36,245 nt of DNA from an uncultured Prevotellaceae bacterium. GTDB lineage: Bacteria; Bacteroidota; Bacteroidia; Bacteroidales; Bacteroidaceae. The position numbers and the translations under genes were made by a program. The stretch lies in contig CAMHJQ010000031.1 of the NCBI GenBank assembly GCA_946185485.1, positions 1 to 36,245 on the forward strand, written 5' to 3'. The stretch's first letter is position 1. Every line of letters starts with the position of its first letter. Of the stretch, positions 1 to 6,607 are shown piece by piece. Under the pieces are notes generated by a model that saw only the letters and a list, made by a program, of their open reading frames with translations, was not told the DNA's origin and made no database searches.

Positions 1-32
1 GCGACTACGGCCATGAGTAGAGTCTTCTTCAT
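1..32 (-). CDS. Start of an exported protein, cut by the left edge
   Basis: Only the first eleven codons are present, reading MKKTLLMAVVA from the ATG at 32-30 toward the left edge. A short lysine pair followed by a hydrophobic stretch is typical of a signal peptide, so the product is probably secreted or a lipoprotein. A TACCTTTG promoter box on the same strand lies about 80 bases upstream. Nothing can be said about its function. Confidence 0.5.
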   Translation of the reverse strand, partial: MKKTLLMAVV

Positions 33-112
33 ATTATCATTTTATCATTCATAAGATTTTTCACTTACCTTAGTGCTGCAAATCAAGACAAGCAAAATCA
101 TCAATGACATGG

Positions 113-120
113 CAAAGGTA
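113..120 (-). promoter_or_regulatory. TAnnTTTG promoter box for the left-edge gene
   Basis: On the minus strand the sequence reads TACCTTTG, an exact match to the Bacteroidota -7 box. It would give a leader of roughly 75 bases before the ATG at 32. The short open frames around it on both strands have no recognisable product and look accidental. Confidence 0.5.
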
Positions 121-242
121 CAACAAAAATCTGAGAAAATCACTGCTTTTGGCGGAATATTTTTCGTTTTGGACAAATTTGACCGTATTCTTTCCTCTGT
201 AATCGACTCCCACCTGGGACTTCGCAGTAAGTTGATAGGCTA

Positions 243-267
243 TCACACCGTGCCTGGCACCGTGTGA
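243..267. repeat. 25-base imperfect palindrome
   Basis: The segment is a near-perfect palindrome centred on T255: 11 of 12 opposing base pairs match. It can also be read as two CACCGTG copies separated by CCTGG. It lies about 70 bases upstream of the promoter of the antitoxin-like gene. It may be an operator or a REP-like dispersed palindrome. Apart from this and the promoter at 113-120, I see nothing else in the 33-337 interval. Confidence 0.5.
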
Positions 268-337
268 CACTTTGTCTAAGAAATCCCTTCCTTGCATTTT
301 TTTTCGTCTTTTTCATCCAACATTGGAATATATTTCG

Positions 338-345
338 TATATTTG
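338..345 (+). promoter_or_regulatory. Promoter box for the antitoxin-like gene
   Basis: TATATTTG matches the TAnnTTTG consensus and lies 30 bases before the ATG at 375. A TTGG element stands a little upstream. The position fits a promoter for the small gene that follows. Confidence 0.6.
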
Positions 346-374
346 CAGCGTGTTTATCGCAAAAGAGAATAATC

Positions 375-689
375 ATGAATACAATGTCTCTTAACAACCT
401 TTGGAGCTACCTACAAGGACTTTCGCTCTCTGCCAGCAACCAACGCTGGTTGGGAGAAAAGCTCATAGAAGCTTCTAAAGTCGCAAAAAAAGGCAAATCT
501 GCTAATGTGGCCATCCACCGTGTTCACAAACATCGAAATGCTTTAAGTGACGCAGAGCTAGCAGAACGATTGGCACAGTATGCGCCACTTACCGACGCTG
601 ATTTCCCTGATGTAAGTGCTGAAGGTTATGCTTCCTTTTCTAAGAATCAAAGCGGTAGAATATCGAAAGGACTGGAGAAATGGCTGTAG
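375..689 (+). CDS. Putative antitoxin-like small protein (104 aa)
   Basis: A 104-residue protein starting MNTMSLNNLW. The start at 375 is preferred to upstream in-frame starts because the promoter box ends at 345. Residues 1-30 (motif LWSYLQGLSLSASNQRWL) resemble a stretch I associate with small Prevotella and Bacteroides antitoxin-like proteins; the middle is lysine rich and the C-terminus is acidic then basic. The next gene starts at 680 inside its last codons, a typical antitoxin-toxin overlap, and that second frame begins like a MazF/PemK-type toxin before it is broken. The antitoxin role is an inference from the N-terminal motif and this overlap; no DNA-binding fold can be assigned by eye. 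Confidence 0.6.
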   Translation: MNTMSLNNLWSYLQGLSLSASNQRWLGEKLIEASKVAKKGKSANVAIHRVHKHRNALSDAELAERLAQYAPLTDADFPDVSAEGYASFSKNQSGRISKGLEKWL

Positions 690-766
690 CACAGGTTCAT
701 CAACGGGAGATAGTCGAAGTGCCGTTCAGAGAATCACCGGGACAGGTTTTTGATTCTAAGGAATAA
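680..766 (+). pseudogene. Broken toxin-like gene (MazF/PemK-like start)
   Basis: The frame starts with ATG at 680, overlapping the antitoxin-like stop, and reads MAVAQVHQREIVEVPF before running into the palindromic repeat at 731 and stopping at 764-766. HQREIVEVPF resembles the first beta strand of MazF/PemK-type mRNA interferases, whose members often begin with a QRxIVxVxF pattern. The true coding part is therefore only about 17 codons; the rest is encoded by the repeat. Either the repeat was inserted and the distal toxin lost, or the remnant is coincidental. The family call is moderate because only about 16 residues remain. Confidence 0.45.
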
Positions 767-788
767 CAGGAATCAAAAACCTGTCCCC
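731..788. repeat. REP-like inverted repeat, copy 1
   Basis: Perfect 18-base inverted arms at 739-756 and 770-787 surround a 13-base loop. The arm reads GGGACAGGTTTTTGATTC. The same arms recur at 912-929 and 948-965. The element sits exactly where the toxin-like frame loses sense. Paired palindromes of this kind resemble REP/BIME elements mobilised by REP-associated tyrosine transposases, but no transposase is in the window. Confidence 0.75.
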
Positions 789-799
789 ATTTCTGGGTG

Positions 800-807
800 C
801 AAAGATA
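800..807 (-). promoter_or_regulatory. Possible minus-strand promoter box between the two REP-like copies
   Basis: TATCTTTG on the minus strand matches TAnnTTTG and would drive transcription leftward through copy 1 of the repeat and antisense to the toxin remnant. No open reading frame follows it. The surrounding 789-903 stretch is AT-rich and holds no gene that I can see. Confidence 0.3.
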
Positions 808-903
808 ATAAAAATGTTGCGCACAACCAACACTTTTTCAAAAAAAAGTTGTTTAGAAACTACATACAATTACTCATTACTTTTAGCCTTTGCACATTGC
901 TAC

Positions 904-973
904 GAATCACTGGGACAGGTTTTTGATTCTAATGTTATAATTGCCAGGAATCAAAAACCTGTCCCCATGATTC
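904..973. repeat. REP-like inverted repeat, copy 2
   Basis: The 18-base arms of copy 1 reappear at 912-929 and 948-965 with an 18-base loop. Here the stem extends outward, GAATCA at 904 pairing with TGATTC ending at 973, giving a total stem of about 26 base pairs with one or two mismatches. The interval 974-1126 before the glycosyltransferase contains no other feature that I can support. Confidence 0.75.
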
Positions 974-1126
974 GGCTTGAATAATAGGTAAACAACAAAA
1001 CCTTAATATTTGTTAATCCTTTTGGTTTCTATGCAAGATTTCCTAGTTCATAAGTTTACTCGTATAGAAACGTTATCCATGAATGATGTTGGCAAATAGT
1101 CAACAAACACTGAAACAGAAAAAGAA

Positions 1127-1906
1127 ATGAAGTTCCCAAAGATTACGCTGCTCATTACAACCTACAACTGGGTTGAAGCCTTAGAACGTGTCTTGGACGG
1201 TGTCTGTCAACAGACGGTTTTACCCGATGAAATAGTCGTTGCTGATGATGGTTCACGTAGAGATACAGCTGCCTTCATTGACCATATCAGCGAAATCTTT
1301 CCTGTCCCCATTAAGCATGTCTGGCATGAAGATCGGGGGTTCCGCCGTTCTGTCATACTGAACAAGGCCATTGCAGCATCGCAAGGCGACTACATCATTG
1401 AAATAGACGGAGACGTCGTTCCTGAACGGCATTTCATACAGGACCATACTGATGTCATGAAGAAAGGCTACTTCGTCTGTGGCAGTCGCGTCATGCTTCA
1501 GCAAGATGGCTCTGTACGGCTTTCCCATTGCGTCAACCTGTTACGTCTCAAACTGCTCAGGAAATTTGTGGCATCTATTGAGCCGAGGTTCTCTGAACGA
1601 CATGTCCGCGGCTGCAATCTCGCCTTTTGGCGCGCGGACTTCATCTCTGTTAACGGCTACAACGAGGACATCGTCGGATGGGGGCATGAGGACAGGGAAA
1701 TGGTCTATCGCCTGCTTCATAGTGGAGTCAGAGAGCGTCGCCTGAAGTTTGGAGGCATTGTCAGGCATATTTATCACGAAGCACCTTCTATGGTCAGCAA
1801 GTCACATAACTATAGCGTGCAGTGTGATACGGCTATCCGACATTCCAAATGGTGCGAGAACGGCATTTCAAAGTATCTGTTATACACAAATAGAGTGCCC
1901 TTATAA
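1127..1906 (+). CDS. Family 2 glycosyltransferase
   Basis: A 259-residue GT-A fold glycosyltransferase that would transfer a sugar from a nucleotide donor, probably in the cytoplasm during surface polysaccharide or lipooligosaccharide assembly. The N-terminus reads ITLLITTYNWVEALERVL, followed by the nucleotide-binding VADDG near residues 38-42 and a DGD metal motif at 94-96. The C-terminal part has GCNLAFWRADF and GWGHEDREMVYRL, the pattern of the galactosyltransferase-like C-terminal domain (Glyco_transf_7C). It stands alone after the repeat region and ends at a strong hairpin terminator. Acceptor and donor cannot be told from the sequence. Confidence 0.85.
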   Translation: MKFPKITLLITTYNWVEALERVLDGVCQQTVLPDEIVVADDGSRRDTAAFIDHISEIFPVPIKHVWHEDRGFRRSVILNKAIAASQGDYIIEIDGDVVPERHFIQDHTDVMKKGYFVCGSRVMLQQDGSVRLSHCVNLLRLKLLRKFVASIEPRFSERHVRGCNLAFWRADFISVNGYNEDIVGWGHEDREMVYRLLHSGVRERRLKFGGIVRHIYHEAPSMVSKSHNYSVQCDTAIRHSKWCENGISKYLLYTNRVPL

Positions 1907-1930
1907 AATATCGCTCGGCTATTTCCCAAA

Positions 1931-2062
1931 CTACAATGCTTCGTCTTCTGGTTTGTCCGGAAGACGAAGATTTTTGTAGGGCAGGTGCTTCTTCTTTCGT
2001 AGCCAGGCGACCTTGCGGGCCTCGTACTCCTCATAGTGCTTTTCCAGAAAGTTGTCAGCCAT
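1931..2062 (-). CDS. Conserved-looking 43-residue protein
   Basis: A short minus-strand frame that starts two bases after the stop of the DUF4270 gene (TAG at 2067-2065, ATG at 2062), a spacing typical of translational coupling. The product is highly charged, with the core HYEEYEARKVAWLRKKK followed by a proline and acidic tail ending PEDEAL. It has no signal peptide or membrane segment. I recall similar 40-50 residue proteins in Bacteroidota genomes but cannot name a function. Its last codons overlap the hairpin terminator of the facing glycosyltransferase gene, so the same DNA must encode protein on one strand and fold as a terminator on the other. Confidence 0.7.
   Translation of the reverse strand: MADNFLEKHYEEYEARKVAWLRKKKHLPYKNLRLPDKPEDEAL
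1939..1975 (+). terminator. Intrinsic terminator of the glycosyltransferase gene
   Basis: Arms 1939-1951 and 1957-1969 (13 bases each, one G-T pair) enclose a five-base loop and are followed by five T residues at 1971-1975. It lies 33 bases after the glycosyltransferase stop and wholly inside the 43-residue minus-strand gene. Confidence 0.8.
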
Positions 2063-2064
2063 AG

Positions 2065-3537
2065 CTATTTTGTCTGACTATAAACAACGCTGAGTTGTAC
2101 TGGGGCATGTTGATTGAGCCTTCCACCAACTAACTTGACACTCGTTGTACGCATGGCATTACTCACTGTGGCAACAGTAGTCGTTGACGAAGACGTCGAA
2201 GTGGTGACCTGAACGGGAACCAATACAACCTTATCCCAGTTTTCGGTCTTACCTTTGTTTGCATACATCTTGTTGATAAGCCCGGAAATGTTGTTGAAGG
2301 TATACGAGTTTTTCTCCTCACTGTATGTGGCAAGATAAGATGTGATATTATTGGGAAGATCACGGTTTTCGAAGAAACTATACAGACTGTCGCGCATCAC
2401 CATCAGCAGATATTCGGGCTTTTCCAAAATCTCATCACTCAAATCGCTGATTTCGTTCATACGGTGGAAGACGATCTTTGCCTGGGTTATCGTGTCGTTC
2501 AAATGATTGATGACAGAACCATCGGCCTTGTGCGTCATCTTGATTTCATCAATAGGTAACTGAATTTCAGTAAAGATGCCGTCAGGCGCTTTCAAATAAG
2601 TGCAGGTTTCGTCGGCAACCAGTTGCTCAAGATTCTTGCGGTAGCTGGTGAAATGTGTTGTCTGCAACACTTCGTCGGTTCCGTTGAATGTTGTCGTACC
2701 GATGCGTATGTCTGAGCCATCATCATAATGGTAGTACACCACTAACTGAGTCCTTTCTATTTCAGCCATCAGTCCCAGTCCGTCGACAATCTGAAAGTAG
2801 AAGCCCGGACAAACGTGGTTTTTGAATGCCAGCGAGTTCTTGAAATACTCTGGATGGTTGTAGTACTGCCGCATCAGGTATGTGCCGTAATTGTTGTATG
2901 TCTTACCTTCCTTGTCTGTGTACGAGCCGTTGATGGGAATGGTGATGTTCTCATAGTAGTTGGACGATTGGTTGATGGCACGGATGCTGTCACTCAACGT
3001 CAAGTCGGAAATGCTGAACATGACACTCTCTTGGATTCCGCCGTCCCTGCGCAGATAGCCCTGCTCGTCGGGGTCGAAGTTGGTATAGTACAACCTGTTC
3101 TCTTCCATAGGCTTGGCTAATTCTGTAATCTTCATCTTCATCGCTGTCAGAGAGTCACCCATGTAGGCATCAACGAAGATTCTGATATAGCAGGAGTCGG
3201 CAATAATCTGTCCGAATTCGTCATGGTTGCTGACCTTGTCCTGAGGACAGAATATGCCACTGGAGGCATTCTCCAGGATGTTAAACTGGGTCATGTAGTC
3301 ACCAGTGATGTATGAACCCGTCTCTGGATCCTTGATGCATCCCAGATAGCTGTACGAACTGCGTCCCAGGATAGAGTCAGCCATGATGGAATGTGTATAT
3401 ACATTAAAAGAGTCAGTACTGATTGAGAATTTGTCTATGGAACTTGTGAGCGAATTGCCCATGTATGTCGTCGTGTCATCACATGAAGAGACTGCAATCG
3501 TCAACATTGCAATCCCTGCCATCATCAATTTTTTCAT
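2065..3537 (-). CDS. DUF4270-family lipoprotein
   Basis: A 490-residue protein with a lipoprotein signal: MKKLMMAGIAMLTIAVSSC, with the lipobox cysteine at residue 19 followed by DD. The start at 3537 is chosen because it gives the lipoprotein signal; in-frame codons upstream overlap the preceding gene. The body matches DUF4270 as I know it: an early TDSFNVYTHSIMADSILGR-like segment, then SYLGCIKDPETGSYITGDY near residues 63-81, and a repetitive beta-rich remainder. Members are surface-exposed or periplasmic lipoproteins of unknown role in Bacteroidota. It follows the starch-synthase-like gene by 46 bases and is coupled to the 43-residue gene. Confidence 0.8.
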   Translation of the reverse strand: MKKLMMAGIAMLTIAVSSCDDTTTYMGNSLTSSIDKFSISTDSFNVYTHSIMADSILGRSSYSYLGCIKDPETGSYITGDYMTQFNILENASSGIFCPQDKVSNHDEFGQIIADSCYIRIFVDAYMGDSLTAMKMKITELAKPMEENRLYYTNFDPDEQGYLRRDGGIQESVMFSISDLTLSDSIRAINQSSNYYENITIPINGSYTDKEGKTYNNYGTYLMRQYYNHPEYFKNSLAFKNHVCPGFYFQIVDGLGLMAEIERTQLVVYYHYDDGSDIRIGTTTFNGTDEVLQTTHFTSYRKNLEQLVADETCTYLKAPDGIFTEIQLPIDEIKMTHKADGSVINHLNDTITQAKIVFHRMNEISDLSDEILEKPEYLLMVMRDSLYSFFENRDLPNNITSYLATYSEEKNSYTFNNISGLINKMYANKGKTENWDKVVLVPVQVTTSTSSSTTTVATVSNAMRTTSVKLVGGRLNQHAPVQLSVVYSQTK

Positions 3538-3583
3538 TGTTAATGTCGTTTGTTTTCTGAAATAGTGTGTTGATAAATCTGTA

Positions 3584-4381
3584 TTATATCTTTTCATAAA
3601 ACTCTTCATAAGCGGCGGAAAAGTCTTCTCCGGGGAATGCCAGCGAAGGGATGCCTTTTCCTGCAGCATACTTCAGTAATTCCTTGCTGACATTCTGACT
3701 GGCGGCAATGACACCATCGCTGTAGTCGATGGCAAGTTTTCCAAGTTCTTGGAAGTCAAATGTATCTTTATATTTTGTCAGCAAGTCGGCTTTAGCCTCT
3801 CGGAACTCAATGCATTTCTTGAAATTGGGGTCAAGGTCGGACTTCAAGTTGTTAGCAAAGAGTGACGTTACCACTTTCGTGTTGGCAAATGAAGGCTCCT
3901 CGTGGTAGGCTGTCTTGATGTACAGGGGAACCACGGCGCCCATCCATCCTTGTACGTGGATGATGTCCGGTACCCAGCGCAGCTTCTTGACAGTCTCCAG
4001 CACGCCCCGCGCAAAGAAGATGGCATGCTCGCCGTTGTCAGGATAGTCGTTTCCTTCTTCGTTTTGAATCATCTGACGCTTGGAGAAATAGTCATCATTG
4101 TCGATGAAGTAGACCTGTACACGTGTCTGTACGATGGTTGCCACCTTAATGATGAGGGGATGGTCGGTATCGTCGATGATAAGATTCATACCCGATAGTC
4201 GTTGGACCTCATGTAGCTGACCGCGGCGTTCATTGATATTTCCCCATTTGGGCATAAATGTACGAATTTCGTGACCATTTTCTTGAATAGCCTGGGGCAC
4301 AGCTTTTCCCATTAGCGCCAGTTCGCTGTCAGGTACATAAGGAACAATCTCTTGGTTGATGAATAATATCTTCTTTGCCAT
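3584..4381 (-). CDS. Half-length glycogen/starch synthase-like protein
   Basis: A 265-residue protein equivalent to only the N-terminal Rossmann half (GT5 catalytic domain) of bacterial glycogen synthase, which normally has about 470 or more residues. The start MAKKILFINQEIVPYVPDSE aligns with the beginning of the GT5 domain, and PDIIHVQGWMGAVVPLYI matches the usual HxHDW-like region. The ADP-glucose-binding KxGGL motif near residue 15-20 is absent: VPDSELALMG stands there instead. The second Rossmann domain with the donor-binding C-terminal motifs is also absent. It is often annotated as glycogen synthase in Bacteroidota, but catalysis is doubtful. It is divergent from panC and heads the DUF4270 cluster. 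Confidence 0.75.
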   Translation of the reverse strand: MAKKILFINQEIVPYVPDSELALMGKAVPQAIQENGHEIRTFMPKWGNINERRGQLHEVQRLSGMNLIIDDTDHPLIIKVATIVQTRVQVYFIDNDDYFSKRQMIQNEEGNDYPDNGEHAIFFARGVLETVKKLRWVPDIIHVQGWMGAVVPLYIKTAYHEEPSFANTKVVTSLFANNLKSDLDPNFKKCIEFREAKADLLTKYKDTFDFQELGKLAIDYSDGVIAASQNVSKELLKYAAGKGIPSLAFPGEDFSAAYEEFYEKI

Positions 4382-4401
4382 ATTTCTTTATTTTACAACT
4401 G

Positions 4402-4409
4402 CAAAGTTA
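4402..4409 (-). promoter_or_regulatory. Promoter box of the starch-synthase-like gene
   Basis: TAACTTTG on the minus strand, 20 bases before the ATG at 4381, matches TAnnTTTG. It probably also transcribes the DUF4270 and 43-residue genes. Confidence 0.65.
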
Positions 4410-4514
4410 CGAAAAATATTTCACAAAACCATTTAAAACGTATGATTTAAGGATTTTTAGCCTCGTTTTTGGCATATTTTTAGGTAATTTTTTTCTTATT
4501 TGATAAAAAAGTTG

Positions 4515-4522
4515 TTATTTTG
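4515..4522 (+). promoter_or_regulatory. Promoter box of panC, very short leader
   Basis: TTATTTTG is a near match to TAnnTTTG and ends nine bases before the panC ATG at 4532, with CACCCCGAA between. If transcription starts a few bases after the box as in other Bacteroidota, the mRNA would have almost no leader. Confidence 0.5.
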
Positions 4523-4531
4523 CACCCCGAA

Positions 4532-5383
4532 ATGAAAGTATTCAATAAGATAGTCGACCTTCAGAACCAGTTGTTCGAAGATCGAAAGCAAGGTAAGGAG
4601 ATAGGCTTAGTGCCTACCATGGGAGCACTCCACGAGGGTCATGCCTCGCTGGTGCGCCGCAGTGTTAAGGAAAACGAGATAACGGTAGTGTCTGTATTTG
4701 TCAATCCAACCCAATTTAACGACAAGAACGACCTCAAGAACTATCCGCGTACTTTGGAGGCTGACTGCCAGTTGCTGGAAAAATGTGGTGCCGACTACGT
4801 GCTGGCGCCTTCGGTTGAGGAGATGTATCCTACGCCTGATACCCGTCAGTTTGAGTATCCACCAGTGTCTACCGTTATGGAGGGTGCCCACCGTCCAGGT
4901 CACTTCAACGGCGTCTGTCAGGTGGTAAGTCGCCTGTTCTATATTGTTAAGCCCATGCGCGCCTATTTCGGCGAGAAGGATTGGCAGCAGATAGCCGTTA
5001 TTAAAGCGATGGTGCGTCATCTGGGCATTCAAGTACAGATTGTGGAGTGTGACATCATTCGTGATGAGGACGGACTGGCCAAGAGTTCACGCAACACACT
5101 GTTGTCGAAGGACGAGCGTGCCATCGCCCCCAACATCTACAAGGTGCTGAAGGCCAGTATCGACTATGCCAAAACGCATACTGTCCAGGAAACGCACGAC
5201 AAGGTCGTCAACGACATCAACAGTATTGATGGACTGGACGTGGAGTATTTCTCTATAGTTGACGGAAACACCCTGCAGGACATTAACTCGTGGGACGAGA
5301 CACCATATGTCGTTGGCTGCATCACGGTCTACTGCGGCAAGACGCCTATCCGTCTGATTGATCACATCAAATATAGTTTTTAG
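4532..5383 (+). CDS. panC: Pantothenate synthetase PanC
   Basis: A cytoplasmic enzyme of 283 residues that joins D-pantoate and beta-alanine using ATP, the last step of pantothenate synthesis. It shows [10 protein letters not shown] at residues 28-37 (the HIGH-type nucleotide motif with H34 and H37), VNPTQF near 57-62, RPGHFNG at 121-127, FGEKDWQQ at 146-153 and KSSRN at 184-188, all hallmarks of the family, and the length is normal. The ATG at 4532 is preferred over an in-frame TTG at 4520, which lies inside the promoter box. panD, which supplies beta-alanine, follows after an 86-base spacer made of seven-base repeats. Confidence 0.95.
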   Translation: MKVFNKIVDLQNQLFEDRKQGKEIGLVPTMGALHEGHASLVRRSVKENEITVVSVFVNPTQFNDKNDLKNYPRTLEADCQLLEKCGADYVLAPSVEEMYPTPDTRQFEYPPVSTVMEGAHRPGHFNGVCQVVSRLFYIVKPMRAYFGEKDWQQIAVIKAMVRHLGIQVQIVECDIIRDEDGLAKSSRNTLLSKDERAIAPNIYKVLKASIDYAKTHTVQETHDKVVNDINSIDGLDVEYFSIVDGNTLQDINSWDETPYVVGCITVYCGKTPIRLIDHIKYSF

Positions 5384-5466
5384 TTTAGAGATTAGGGTTT
5401 AGAGTTTAGAGATTAGGGTTTAGAGTTTAGAGATTATTGTTTACAGTTTACAAATTATAGTTCATA
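5383..5466. repeat. Seven-base tandem array between panC and panD
   Basis: Twelve consecutive 7-base units in perfect register: mainly GTTTAGA alternating with GATTAGG, then decaying through GATTATT, GTTTACA, AATTATA and GTTCATA toward the panD start. The array fills essentially the entire spacer from the last base of the panC stop codon to four bases before the panD ATG. Confidence 0.85.
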
Positions 5467-5469
5467 GTT

Positions 5470-5814
5470 ATGATGATAGAAATAATGAAGTCGAAGCTGC
5501 ACTGTGTTACGGTGACAGAGGCTAACCTGAACTATATGGGTAGTATTACTATCGATGAGGATTTGATGGATGCTGCCAACCTGATTGCCGGAGAGAAGGT
5601 ACAGGTGCTCGACAACAATAATGGCGAGCGTTTCGAGACGTATATTATCAAGGGTGAGCGGGGTAGTGGATGCATCTGTCTGAACGGTGCTGCAGCCCGA
5701 CGTGTTCAGGTGGGTGACGTAGTCATCATCATATCCTACGCCTACATGGACTTCGAGGAGGCGAAGACATTCAAGCCTACCGTCGTGTTCCCGAAAGAGG
5801 GAAACAAACTATAA
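5470..5814 (+). CDS. panD: Aspartate 1-decarboxylase PanD
   Basis: A 114-residue pyruvoyl enzyme that decarboxylates aspartate to beta-alanine for pantothenate synthesis. The self-cleavage site is visible as NYMGSITID, with Gly24-Ser25 in the same numbering as the E. coli enzyme when the first ATG at 5470 is used; K9 and H11 also fall in register, which supports that start over the next ATG. The motif [19 protein letters not shown] and the length are typical. It is co-directional with panC and ends at a strong hairpin that also serves the facing biotin-carrier gene. Confidence 0.95.
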   Translation: MMIEIMKSKLHCVTVTEANLNYMGSITIDEDLMDAANLIAGEKVQVLDNNNGERFETYIIKGERGSGCICLNGAAARRVQVGDVVIIISYAYMDFEEAKTFKPTVVFPKEGNKL

Positions 5815-5817
5815 AAT

Positions 5818-5843
5818 AAAAGCCGCTCCGAAGAGCGGCTTTT
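5818..5843. terminator. Bidirectional terminator between panD and the biotin carrier gene
   Basis: The stem AGCCGCTC / GAGCGGCT at 5821-5828 and 5833-5840 with a CGAA loop is flanked by an A-run on the left and a T-run on the right, so it can end transcription from both converging genes. Confidence 0.85.
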
Positions 5844-5849
5844 ATTGAT

Positions 5850-6281
5850 TTATTCTACAACCACCAGCGGGTCGTCTTCCATCACGGTCTGGCCGGGTTT
5901 CACCAAGATGGCGGTAACCTTGCCGTCCTTCTCAGTTTCAATGTTATTGGCCATCTTCATAGCTTCCAGCACCAGCAGGGTGTCGCCAGCTTTCACTTCG
6001 TCGCCGACATTGACCTCGATAGAGGTGATGACGCCGGGCAGCGGAGCCTTCACGGCATTGTTGGTGTTGGCGTTGGCTGAACCTCCGTCGCCACTCTCGG
6101 TAGTTTCGCTGGTCTCTACGGGCTTGCGAACCACTACCTTCTTCTCCTCTTCGGGCTCGGGCTCCCAGGCTACCTTGTACTCCTCGCCATTGACGATGAC
6201 GGTAGCTTCGTTCTCTACGATATCTCCGATGGCTACCTCATACTGGTTGCCATTGATGGTGTACTTATACTCTTTTTTCAT
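5850..6281 (-). CDS. mmdC: Biotin carboxyl carrier protein of the methylmalonyl-CoA decarboxylase/carboxylase
   Basis: A 143-residue biotin carrier. The N-terminal 45 residues form a small beta domain, residues 45-75 are an acidic, Thr/Asn/Gly-rich flexible linker, and the C-terminal biotinyl domain carries APLPGVITSIEVNVGDEV at 79-96 and the EAMKM site at 106-110, with Lys109 the biotinylated residue. It shuttles CO2 between the carboxyltransferase (MmdA, upstream) and a second subunit. It follows the 50-residue OadG-like gene by 13 bases, which include a GAAAG ribosome-binding candidate. No membrane beta subunit follows; the cluster ends at the terminator. Confidence 0.9.
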   Translation of the reverse strand: MKKEYKYTINGNQYEVAIGDIVENEATVIVNGEEYKVAWEPEPEEEKKVVVRKPVETSETTESGDGGSANANTNNAVKAPLPGVITSIEVNVGDEVKAGDTLLVLEAMKMANNIETEKDGKVTAILVKPGQTVMEDDPLVVVE

Positions 6282-6294
6282 AGTCTTTCACTTC

Positions 6295-6447
6295 TTAAGG
6301 GTGAGCTGTCATTGTCTGGGCATAGCCGTTCCACTGAGTCTGCTTCTCGGCAATCGTGATGATGCCGGGCTCCTTGTCGTGGACGTTGTTGCCCTTGAAC
6401 TCGTAAAGTGCCATCGCAATGGCGGCATAAACTTCGTTTTGTTTCAT
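6295..6447 (-). CDS. 50-residue OadG-like (gamma/delta subunit) mini-protein
   Basis: A short frame of 50 residues between mmdA and the biotin carrier gene. It reads MKQNEVYAAIAMALYEF, then NNVHDKEPGIITI and ends QTMTAHP. AIAMALYEF..VHD..PGIITI resembles the soluble C-terminal segment of OadG/MmdD-type subunits of sodium-pumping decarboxylases, in which a similar A-I-x-x-A-L-x-E pattern precedes a VHD motif. It has no membrane helix, unlike full gamma subunits, so it may only be an assembly or scaffold peptide. The operon position supports the assignment; the homology is judged by eye. Confidence 0.65.
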   Translation of the reverse strand: MKQNEVYAAIAMALYEFKGNNVHDKEPGIITIAEKQTQWNGYAQTMTAHP

Positions 6448-6453
6448 AATTTC

Positions 6454-6599
6454 AATTAGTAATGAGTAATTAGTAATTAGTAATTATGATATGCTTTTAC
6501 ATTGGTAAGTCAGCATTTCCCCGATGCCTTTGGTCTATGGCCTTCGGGCTATTGGAGATAAGGTAATCATAATTACTCATTACTAATTACTAATTTCTC
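6454..6599. repeat. Pair of inverted seven-base arrays
   Basis: About five AATTAGT/AATGAGT heptamers at 6454-6490 are mirrored by about five complementary ATTACTA/ATTACTC heptamers at 6567-6599, with some 76 bases between. Transcribed RNA could form a long stem of roughly 30 pairs. The pair fills the mmdA to OadG-like spacer. The enclosed bases contain no open frame that I can support. Confidence 0.75.
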
Positions 6600-6607
6600 A
6601 TTAAATA

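Noticed and set aside
70..297. Short open frames on both strands in the left region
   Set aside because: The products look random, overlap each other, and lack a good start site or promoter in the right place.
884..892. TAGCCTTTG as a promoter upstream of the glycosyltransferase
   Set aside because: It has three bases instead of two between TA and TTTG and lies more than 230 bases from the ATG with a large hairpin between.
5845..6459. 204-codon plus-strand frame opposite the biotin carrier and OadG-like genes
   Set aside because: Serine/threonine-rich antisense translation with no motif; the minus strand encodes a clear biotinyl domain.
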